Source: CAMCXE01 sp041179125 (GTDB taxonomy: Bacteria; Pseudomonadota; Gammaproteobacteria; Pseudomonadales; Cellvibrionaceae). Taken from it: a stretch of DNA of 15,927 bases. The stretch lies in contig JBEGTZ010000123.1 in assembly GCA_041179125.1 (NCBI GenBank), forward strand, positions 1 to 15,927, written 5' to 3'. The notes beneath the pieces were generated by a model, which saw only the letters and a program-made list of their open reading frames with translations, made no database searches and was not told the origin of the DNA. Shown one piece after another: positions 1 to 5,284 of the stretch (position 1 is the first letter of the stretch; each line of letters opens with the position of its first letter). Both the position numbers and the translations under genes were made by a program.

Positions 1-60
1 ATAGAGAGTTTGCCGGGGGCGTACAAAAATTAAACGCACAGTTTGGGGAATTGGCTTGGA

Positions 61-215
61 AAGCTGGGTGGGGCGTTTTGTGGTGAGCCACGCGAACCCC
101 AACATTCCAACCCTTAGCGAGTGCGCAGCTAATTAAAAATTGGTTCTGCGATGTGAGTTTTCTTTTTAGGTGGAATGTTGGGGTTCGCAGGATCGCTGCC
201 AACCTACCCCAGCTT
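61..215. repeat. Paired inverted REP/BIME-like repeat, copy 1
   Basis: Two similar units face each other. Their inner ends form a perfect 18-bp inverted repeat (92-109 GCGAACCCCAACATTCCA, complement at 171-188). The outer ends are also complementary, though imperfectly (61-73 against about 203-215, both AAGCTGG-type). Each unit has a small hairpin just outside the GCGAACCCC block: GTGG/CCAC at 80-91 and GCAG/CTGC at 187-199. On the minus strand the right unit contains GTAGGTTGG (199-207), like the GTAG head of REP sequences mobilised by RAYT transposases. The 61-bp spacer between the inner arms (110-170) is AT-rich and non-coding. The layout suggests a BIME, but this family assignment is inference. 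The element lies downstream of parE. Confidence 0.7.
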
Positions 216-283
216 ACGCGTTATTCACTTAGGTCAAATTTAGCCGCAGCCACTAAGCGAAATAACCCTGAATATCCATCTCT

Positions 284-544
284 CTATGAAGCACACCAAT
301 AATCTATACCCTCATCCCGGATCAGATAAAACACCACATGCTCGCCCTGCGGAAAGCTATAAAAACCTTCTGCAATATCCGTTCGATGCTTCCCCAACAA
401 GGGGTTCTCAGACAGCCACTCAAAGCGGGTTTCGAGCTGTTTTAAATAAAGGTTGCGCGGGTTTCTGCCCCATTGCTGCAAGGTGTATCGGCCAATATTG
501 TTCAGGTCATCCCTGGCTCGAGGCGTTACCCGATATGGGCGCAT
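284..544 (-). CDS. parE: ParE-type toxin of a parDE module, C-terminus frameshifted
   Basis: This is a toxin of the RelE/ParE fold; ParE toxins usually poison DNA gyrase and are held inactive by ParD. The 86-residue product opens with the family pattern (YRVTPRARDDLNNIGRYT, residues 4-21), followed by LLGKHRTDIAEGFYSF (49-64) and EHVVFYLIRDEGID (68-81). The ATG overlaps the parD stop by one base (TAATG), the usual coupled arrangement. The last five residues, YWCAS, do not fit the family. In another frame immediately after codon 81 the DNA reads IGVLHREMDIQGYFA and stops at 253-255, which is a normal ParE ending. Loss of two bases from an ATT-ATT run near 298-302 would explain this; restoring them gives 97 residues, a normal length. 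The toxin is therefore probably altered or inactive, unless this is a sequencing error. Family assignment is firm; activity is doubtful. Confidence 0.85.
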   Translation of the reverse strand: MRPYRVTPRARDDLNNIGRYTLQQWGRNPRNLYLKQLETRFEWLSENPLLGKHRTDIAEGFYSFPQGEHVVFYLIRDEGIDYWCAS

Positions 545-792
545 TAGGCTTCTTTATCCAAATCATTGATCAACCCATCCATAGAAAACCCATCCACAAA
601 CTGGCCGGATTTAGCCTGTTCGGCCCCTTGTTTTAAATGGCTGCGGAGTGCCTCCAGCCTACTTTTGCGCTCCTCCATTGCCCGCAGCGCATCGCGAACC
701 ACTTCGCTGGCAGAACCGTATTTACCGGTAGCAATCTCGGTTTTGATAAAAACTTCCCAGTACTCACCCAAACTTAAACTTGTAGTTGCCAT
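544..792 (-). CDS. parD: ParD-type ribbon-helix-helix antitoxin
   Basis: An 82-residue antitoxin expected to bind and neutralise ParE and to repress its own promoter as a dimer. Residues 4-40 form the ribbon-helix-helix DNA-binding domain (TSLSLGEYWEVFIKTEIA, then KYGSASEVVRDALRAMEE). The charged helical rest (41-82), ending in DGLINDLDKEA, is the toxin-binding part. The start chosen is the ATG at 790-792: it gives the family's MATTSLSL opening and has an AAGG Shine-Dalgarno seven bases upstream. A longer reading back to 855 would run through the operator palindrome at 806-830 and has no family support. The gene is followed at once by parE with a one-base overlap. The antitoxin looks intact while the toxin is frameshifted, which would let the toxin decay without harm. 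Confidence 0.9.
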   Translation of the reverse strand: MATTSLSLGEYWEVFIKTEIATGKYGSASEVVRDALRAMEERKSRLEALRSHLKQGAEQAKSGQFVDGFSMDGLINDLDKEA

Positions 793-805
793 AACACACC
801 TTGAG

Positions 806-830
806 TATTCATATTTAATAAATATGAATA
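806..830 (-). promoter_or_regulatory. Candidate ParD operator in the parDE promoter region
   Basis: A perfect 12-bp inverted repeat (TATTCATATTTA, one central base, then its complement) ends 13 bp before the parD start codon. It is very AT-rich and lies where the -10 region would fall. ParD-family antitoxins autoregulate by binding palindromes of this sort, so it is most likely the operator. The exact -10 and -35 boxes cannot be assigned by eye. Confidence 0.7.
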
Positions 831-965
831 TAGAGCGCGCAGGTTTTAGGCGCAACCCTGGGTTATGTTTTGGGTGGATTGAACCCCGGTTACGTGCTTT
901 GCCTTCTTTGTTCCAATCCAGCCCTGATTACTTGTCAGCTAATGCCCCCAAAGTGCCAGGAGGCG

Positions 966-1115
966 CGCAAGTTGTGGGAGATCTTGCGAACCCCGAAATT
1001 CCAACCATCGGCTAACACATAAATTGTGATTAATTTTTTATGTGTTGCTATTTGGTTTCTGCTTGCCGGATAAATGGGATGTTGGGGTGCAGGGTTAGCG
1101 CTAAAGAACCCCCCA
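966..1115. repeat. Paired inverted REP/BIME-like repeat, copy 2
   Basis: This is a diverged second copy of the element at 61-215. The left unit contains GCGAACCCCGAAATTCCAACC (986-1006), matching 92-112 at 19 of 21 positions. It is preceded by a perfect 6-bp hairpin CGCAAG/CTTGCG (966-971 and 983-988). The right unit, inverted, gives GCACCCCAACATCCC (complement of 1076-1090) and carries the palindrome TTAGCGCTAA (1095-1104). The spacer holds a further 10-bp hairpin, AACACATAAA/TTTATGTGTT (1014-1023 and 1037-1046). Together with copy 1 it brackets parDE, about 0.75 kb apart. Confidence 0.65.
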
Positions 1116-1224
1116 TATAAAACGTTACTCGACACACCTCTGCGCCGACGATGCCCAAAACGAGCATTCGCACAAATACTAAGAGTTCAGGCATTGGCAT
1201 GGTTTGTTTAGGTGAAGTCATCAT
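1048..1224 (-). CDS. Possible small membrane protein, unknown function (doubtful)
   Basis: A 58-residue reading frame that I do not recognise. In its favour: two consecutive ATG codons at 1219-1224 stand 10 bases behind a strong AAAGGGGGA Shine-Dalgarno (1235-1243), and residues 13-30 form a hydrophobic stretch (ELLVFVRMLVLGIVGAEV) that could be one membrane helix. Against it: there is no family resemblance, and the last twenty or so codons lie within the repeat at 966-1115, so the C-terminus is repeat-encoded. It may be a truncated remnant of a gene interrupted by the repeat, or chance. A longer start at 1257 is possible but has no visible ribosome site. Confidence 0.25.
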   Translation of the reverse strand: MMTSPKQTMPMPELLVFVRMLVLGIVGAEVCRVTFYMGGSLALTLHPNIPFIRQAETK

Positions 1225-1381
1225 AGTTTTACATTCCCCCTTTATCAGGGATCCCATTGTAAATTTTACAGAGTTGCAATTTAGCCATATTACAAAACAA
1301 GGCGGCTTACGTAGCCAGCCAACTATTTATCCCAGAAAAAATAGTCACAACCGCCGCACATTTCCTCATCCCCAGACGTTT

Positions 1382-1789
1382 TTATTGCTCAAAAGGATTC
1401 ACAACCCGCAAGCTCCCCTCAAACACCTGCCCATGCTGCATGTCTTCAGAATAGAGAATTGTGCATTCGGCCTCTAAGGCTGCGGATACGATCATCGCGT
1501 CATAAACGCTGAGGCTAAAGCGTTCGGCTAATCGCCTGCCGGTGAGATGGGTTTCCAAGGTTAATGGTGTTACTTGAAATAGGCCGATAAACGAGGTTAT
1601 TAGGTCTTCGATTTCCTGCCAATCCAGGCCTATTTTGCGTTTGGCTACTTGGGTGATTTCATTTAATACTTGCACGCTGATAGTGCCACCGGCTGCTAAT
1701 AATTGTTCGGTTTTGCTAGCTTTGGTTTCATCGTGCGAGAGAAGATAGAGCAAGATGTTGGTATCGAAGAACACCCTAGCTTCGCTCAT
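1382..1789 (-). CDS. vapC: PIN-domain ribonuclease toxin (VapC family)
   Basis: A PIN-domain endoribonuclease, the toxin of a VapBC module; characterised VapC enzymes cleave tRNA or rRNA using Mg2+ held by conserved acidic residues. These are all visible, numbered from the chosen start: D9 in VFFDTNILLYLL, E44 in QVLNEITQV, D97 in SVYDAMIVSAAL and D116 in LYSEDMQHGQ. The fold is complete to the usual C-terminal strand (LRVVNPFEQ), and 135 residues is normal. The start at 1787-1789 was preferred because AGGG lies nine bases upstream; an in-frame ATG at 1796-1798 would add three residues but its AGGG abuts the codon. Either way the gene overlaps the end of vapB (14 or 23 nt), so translation is coupled. 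The toxin looks intact. The target RNA cannot be told from sequence. Confidence 0.9.
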   Translation of the reverse strand: MSEARVFFDTNILLYLLSHDETKASKTEQLLAAGGTISVQVLNEITQVAKRKIGLDWQEIEDLITSFIGLFQVTPLTLETHLTGRRLAERFSLSVYDAMIVSAALEAECTILYSEDMQHGQVFEGSLRVVNPFEQ

Positions 1790-2009
1790 GGGTGTCATCC
1801 CTGTCGAAGTGAAAATCTTTGGGTAATTTGCCGCGATATTGCCTTATTCGGGCGAGAAAGGCTTGGGTGTCTGGGGTTTTGCGCAGCCTAAATACTCGGC
1901 TATCGGCCACTTCTACTTGAATGTCGTCGCCTTCTTTTAGCTCTAGCGCTTCCACAACGGCTGCGGGTAAACGAATAGCTAGGCTATTGCCCCATTTGGA
2001 TACGTGCAT
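1776..2009 (-). CDS. vapB: AbrB/MazE-like antitoxin (VapB family)
   Basis: A 77-residue antitoxin partnered with the PIN toxin. Residues 1-45 are a swapped-hairpin AbrB/MazE/SpoVT DNA-binding domain with the classic opening VSKWGNSLAIRLPAAVVEAL and then LKEGDDIQVEV. The C-terminal third, including residues 50-70 (FLARIRQYRGKLPKDF), is the part that would thread across the toxin and block its active site. The ATG has AGGGGA about five bases upstream in an AAAAGGGGAAACC context. The coding end overlaps vapC. Antitoxins of this type normally repress their own promoter, and the inverted repeat at 2032-2058 is well placed for that. The module sits about 250 bp after nuoN, beyond the nuo terminator, so it is a separate transcription unit. 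Confidence 0.9.
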   Translation of the reverse strand: MHVSKWGNSLAIRLPAAVVEALELKEGDDIQVEVADSRVFRLRKTPDTQAFLARIRQYRGKLPKDFHFDRDDTHERS

Positions 2010-2031
2010 AGGTTTCCCCTTTTATTACATT

Positions 2032-2058
2032 GGATATACTTATTTTAAATGTATATCC
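2032..2058 (-). promoter_or_regulatory. Candidate VapB operator upstream of vapBC
   Basis: The perfect 8-bp arms GGATATAC and GTATATCC are separated by an AT-only spacer of 11 bases (centre to centre about 19 bp, close to two helical turns). They end 22 bp before the vapB start codon. This suits a dimeric AbrB/MazE-type repressor binding its own promoter. Promoter boxes are not clear by eye. Confidence 0.6.
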
Positions 2059-2233
2059 TCGGCGGGGGTTCGGCAAGGTTTTTAGGTTTAATCAGCACTT
2101 CAGGCCTGGTGGTTCGAAATTTTTAACTTTTGCTAGGGTTGGAGATTTTTAGGATTGTCAGCAATACAAAACCCTGGGCTGCCGTTAAAGTTAATTAGCT
2201 TAGCTTAGCTTGGGCGGATGTCAGTTCAAACCC

Positions 2234-2264
2234 AAAAAAAACCCGGTAAAAACCGGGTTTTTTT
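2234..2264. terminator. Rho-independent terminator after nuoN, symmetric
   Basis: An ACCCGGT/ACCGGGT stem with an AAAA loop (TTTT when read on the minus strand) is flanked by runs of A and T that extend the pairing to 13 bp (2235-2247 with 2252-2264). Read on the minus strand, eight T residues follow the stem. It begins immediately after the nuoN stop codon (2266-2268). The symmetry means it could also stop transcription from the other direction. Confidence 0.9.
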
Positions 2265-2265
2265 G

Positions 2266-3729
2266 TTAAAGGCCGCTGGATTTGGCCATTTGTACGAGTT
2301 GCATGAGGGTTTCTGGGAAGACACCTATATAGACAATTAATAATGCTGAGCAGAGCACCATAAGGCCGCTGGTGTGTTGGTTCCAGCCGGGTTGGGCTTC
2401 GAATTTGTGCATGCCGGGTTTGGCTAGGTACAAGTTGATCATGCAACGTAGGTAGAAATAAATACCGATGGCGGAGCCTGCTACTACGGCTGCGAGCATG
2501 ACATAGCCCCACACACCGCCGGTGATGCTGGCGGCTAAGACGTAGAATTTGCCGATAAAGCCTGCGGTGATGGGCACGCCGCCGAGGGATAACATGGCGA
2601 TGGTCATGATGGCGGCGAGGTACGGCCTGCGCCAGAAGAGGCCGCGCAGGTCGTTTAGGTGGTCGGCGTCGCGGTCTTGGCCGGATTTGGACATGAGGGT
2701 GACGACACCAAAGGCGGCGAGCGCGGTGACGACGTAGATGGTGAGGTAGGCGGCAAAACCTTCAACGCCCAGTTTGGGGCCGCCGGTTAATACCAGCACC
2801 AGCAGGTAGCCGAAGTGGGCGATGGAGGAGTAGCCGAGGATGCGTTTGATGTTGTTTTGACGCAGGGCCAACAGGTTGCCCACCAGGATGGAGAGTATGG
2901 CGATGCCCATGAGCAGCATAAAGATGCTGGGGATGCGCAGGCTGTCGATGGATTCGATGAGCAAAAAGCGCACGACGACGGCGAACACGGCCACTTTGGC
3001 GGTGGTGGCGAGGAAGGCACCGACCGGGGCTGGGGCGCCTTCGTACACGTCCGGTGTCCAGAGGTGAAAGGGCGCGAGGGAGAGTTTAAAGCCGAGGCCG
3101 ATTAACATCATGCCCAGGGCGATGAGTACGATGGGGTGGGCGTCTGCGGTGAGTTGTGGGCCTATGTCGGCGAAGGCGAGTGAGCCGAATTGTGAATATA
3201 AAAGCGCGATGCCGAACAGCATGATGGAGGAGGCGGTGGCGGATAACACCAGGTATTTGATGGAGGCTTCTAAGGATTTGGGGCGGTGGAAGGAGTAGCC
3301 CACGAGGCCGTAAAGGGAGACACTGAGTAGCTCCAAGCCGATAAACAGTGAGGCGAAGTGATGGGCCGAGGCCAACACTATGGCGCCTGCGCTGGCCACC
3401 ACCATGAGCAGGTAAATTTCTTCGCGGTTGTGTTTGAAGGTGTCGATGTAGGTGTTTATGAGGGTGGCGCTGCCGAGGCCTGAGACCAAAATTAAGGCGG
3501 TGAAAAACAACGAATAGCCATCCACAATAAACAGCGGTGTAACGGCGATGGGGATGACTTTGGCGGCGAAGTAGGTGGCGGCGAGGGCGGCGTTGAGGCC
3601 TAACAGGCACACGATGGTGTTAAAGGTGTGGTGCCGCTTCCAGGCGATGGCGAGCATCACCACGACGCAGGTGAGGCAGGTGATGATAAGTGGTAGTAAC
3701 GCCTGAATATGTTGAACGGTGAATGTCAT
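2266..3729 (-). CDS. nuoN: NADH-quinone oxidoreductase subunit N
   Basis: An antiporter-like membrane subunit of complex I, one of three (L, M, N) that pump protons in the membrane arm. The 487 residues match the E. coli length (485). Conserved channel residues are present: E133 in GLELLSVSLYG, K158 in EASIKYLVLSA, K215 in GFKLSLAPFHLWTPDVYEG and K245 in ATTAKVAVF. The product is hydrophobic throughout, consistent with the family's 14 helices. The ATG has GAGG five bases upstream, starts seven bases after the nuoM stop and ends at the operon terminator, so it is the last gene of the operon. Several long open frames occur on the opposite strand and in other frames here; they come from the GC-rich codon use and have no family signal. 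Confidence 0.98.
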   Translation of the reverse strand: MTFTVQHIQALLPLIITCLTCVVVMLAIAWKRHHTFNTIVCLLGLNAALAATYFAAKVIPIAVTPLFIVDGYSLFFTALILVSGLGSATLINTYIDTFKHNREEIYLLMVVASAGAIVLASAHHFASLFIGLELLSVSLYGLVGYSFHRPKSLEASIKYLVLSATASSIMLFGIALLYSQFGSLAFADIGPQLTADAHPIVLIALGMMLIGLGFKLSLAPFHLWTPDVYEGAPAPVGAFLATTAKVAVFAVVVRFLLIESIDSLRIPSIFMLLMGIAILSILVGNLLALRQNNIKRILGYSSIAHFGYLLVLVLTGGPKLGVEGFAAYLTIYVVTALAAFGVVTLMSKSGQDRDADHLNDLRGLFWRRPYLAAIMTIAMLSLGGVPITAGFIGKFYVLAASITGGVWGYVMLAAVVAGSAIGIYFYLRCMINLYLAKPGMHKFEAQPGWNQHTSGLMVLCSALLIVYIGVFPETLMQLVQMAKSSGL

Positions 3730-3736
3730 GGCAACC

Positions 3737-5263
3737 TCAAGGAGCGAGTGTTAAGGGCAGCGCGCTTTTCACGGCTTGTGAAACACCGTGCATGACGGCG
3801 GCGGAGGTGTCTAACACGGGTTGGGGGTAGAGACCTAACCACACCAGAATGGCCATTAGGCTGAGCATCATACCCAGTTCACGCCAGGATAAATCGGCTA
3901 TGGGGGCATCACTTTTGGGGGCGCCGTGGAGGGTGCGCTGTACCATGATCAGGGCATAAACGGCGCCTAATACCAGGCCGGAAGCGGCGAACATGGTCAC
4001 TATGCTGTTGACTTTAAACGCGCCGAGCAGGATTAAAAACTCCCCAACAAAGTTGCCAAGCCCCGGCAGGCCGAGGCTTGCTGCGGCAAAAAACATGGCG
4101 ATGGGGGGGAGTGCGCGCATGCGGGCGTAAAAACCGCCCATTTGGTTTAAGTCCCGCGTGTGTAGGCGCTCGTAAATTTGGCCGGACATAACGAACAAAC
4201 CGGCAGCGGAAACGCCGTGGGCGAGCATCTGCACCACCACGCCTTGCAGGGCTAGGGTGTTAAACGAGTAGATGCCGATGAGCACAAAACCCATGTGGGA
4301 AATTGAGGAGTAGGCGATTAGGCGTTTGATGTCGTCCTGGCGGAAGGCAACAAAGGCGCCATAGATGATGCCCACTACGCCCAGCCACATGGCCAGCGGG
4401 GCGATTTCGACACTGGCGTTGGGGAACAGCGGGATGGCAAAACGCATCATGCCGTAGGCGGCGGTTTTCAGCAGAATGCCTGCGAGATCCACCGAGCCTG
4501 CGGTGGGCGCTTGGGTGTGGGTGTCGGGCAGCCAGCCGTGGAAGGGCACGATGGGGAATTTCACGGCGAAGGCGATAAAGAAGCCCAGCATTAATACCCA
4601 TTCAAGGCCTGCGGAGAGTTGAGTTTTGAGTAGGGCGTGGTAGTCGAACGTGACCAGGCCGGTTTGGGCGTAGTGGGCGAACACCAGGCCTAGGATGCTC
4701 AATAACATTAGTAAGCCGGAGGCTTGGGTGTAGATAAAAAACTTAGTGGCGGCTTGCACGCGGCCTAAGCCGCCGGGTGCGCTGTGGCCCCAAAGCGCCA
4801 CCAGAAAGTACATGGGAACTAGCATCATTTCCCAGAAGAAGAAAAACAGGAATAAGTCGATGGCGAGGAACACGCCCACCACGGCGCCGATAATCCACAT
4901 CAGGTTAAGGTGGAAGAACCCAACAAATTTGGTGATTTCCGTCCAGGAACACAGCACCGCTAACACACCTAAAAAGCCGGTGAGCAGGATCATTAATAGG
5001 GATAAACCGTCCAGCGCCAGGTGAAAACTGATACCAAAATGCGGGATCCAGTCGGCGGTGTATTCCAGCACCCATTTGGGTTCGCCGTTGATTAAGCCTG
5101 CGATATTGAAGTTGTGGCTAAGCCAAATATTGAGGGTAAAACCGAACAGCGCAAGCATGGTGCCCAGGGCTATCCAGCGCGGCAAGAGTGCCCCGAAGCG
5201 GTCGGCTTGCCAGGACAAAAAGCCGCCGATAAAGGGGATTAAGATGAGCCAGGTGAGGATCAT
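3737..5263 (-). CDS. nuoM: NADH-quinone oxidoreductase subunit M
   Basis: The second antiporter-like proton-pumping subunit of the complex I membrane arm, 508 residues (E. coli 509). Key residues appear at the expected places: E145 in FFWEMMLVPMYFL, K235 in AVKFPIVPFHGWLPDTH, K266 in AGILLKTAAYG and E408 in GNFVGEFLILLGAF. The loop GWLPDTHTQAPTAGSVDLAG (243-262) is the family hallmark. The ATG has AGGA nine bases upstream and follows the nuoL stop by 21 bases; the stop precedes nuoN by seven bases. Nothing unusual was seen in this gene. Confidence 0.98.
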   Translation of the reverse strand: MILTWLILIPFIGGFLSWQADRFGALLPRWIALGTMLALFGFTLNIWLSHNFNIAGLINGEPKWVLEYTADWIPHFGISFHLALDGLSLLMILLTGFLGVLAVLCSWTEITKFVGFFHLNLMWIIGAVVGVFLAIDLFLFFFFWEMMLVPMYFLVALWGHSAPGGLGRVQAATKFFIYTQASGLLMLLSILGLVFAHYAQTGLVTFDYHALLKTQLSAGLEWVLMLGFFIAFAVKFPIVPFHGWLPDTHTQAPTAGSVDLAGILLKTAAYGMMRFAIPLFPNASVEIAPLAMWLGVVGIIYGAFVAFRQDDIKRLIAYSSISHMGFVLIGIYSFNTLALQGVVVQMLAHGVSAAGLFVMSGQIYERLHTRDLNQMGGFYARMRALPPIAMFFAAASLGLPGLGNFVGEFLILLGAFKVNSIVTMFAASGLVLGAVYALIMVQRTLHGAPKSDAPIADLSWRELGMMLSLMAILVWLGLYPQPVLDTSAAVMHGVSQAVKSALPLTLAP

Positions 5264-5284
5264 TCTACTGGTTCCTAAAAGTGA

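Larger units (their letters stand above)
831..1381. other. Intergenic region between the two toxin-antitoxin modules
   Basis: No well-supported gene lies here. The stretch holds a small palindrome (AACCC-T-GGGTT, 854-864), an imperfect inverted repeat TGGATTG/CAATCCA (875-881 and 914-920), the second BIME-like repeat (966-1115), a doubtful small ORF (1048-1224) and a weak hairpin ACTATTT/AAATAGT (1322-1328 and 1339-1345) downstream of vapC. That last hairpin has no convincing U-run for a terminator. Base composition is clearly more AT-rich than in the nuo genes. Confidence 0.6.

Noticed and set aside
793..855. A longer ParD with 21 extra N-terminal residues
   Set aside because: The extension translates the operator palindrome and promoter region; the ATG at 790-792 has a good ribosome site and the family start.
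286..1015. Plus-strand open frames across parDE and its upstream region (116 and 149 codons)
   Set aside because: They are antisense to clear ParD and ParE coding sequence, run through the operator and repeat, and show no family features.
61..1115. The repeats around parDE as integron attC sites bounding a gene cassette
   Set aside because: Toxin-antitoxin cassettes are common in integrons and the repeat lengths fit, but I find no proper RYYYAAC and GTTRRRY pair at the ends of either copy, and the two-unit structure with inner hairpins fits REP/BIME better.
2195..2211. Short tandem repeat TTAGC-TTAGC-TTAGC downstream of the nuo terminator
   Set aside because: Three pentamer copies are too few to mean much, and nothing nearby suggests a function.
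2195..3610. Long minus- and plus-strand frames inside nuoN (for example 3086-3610 and 2815-3105)
   Set aside because: They arise from GC-rich codons of nuoN read out of frame; the products are Arg/His/Pro- or Gly/Asp-rich with no motif.
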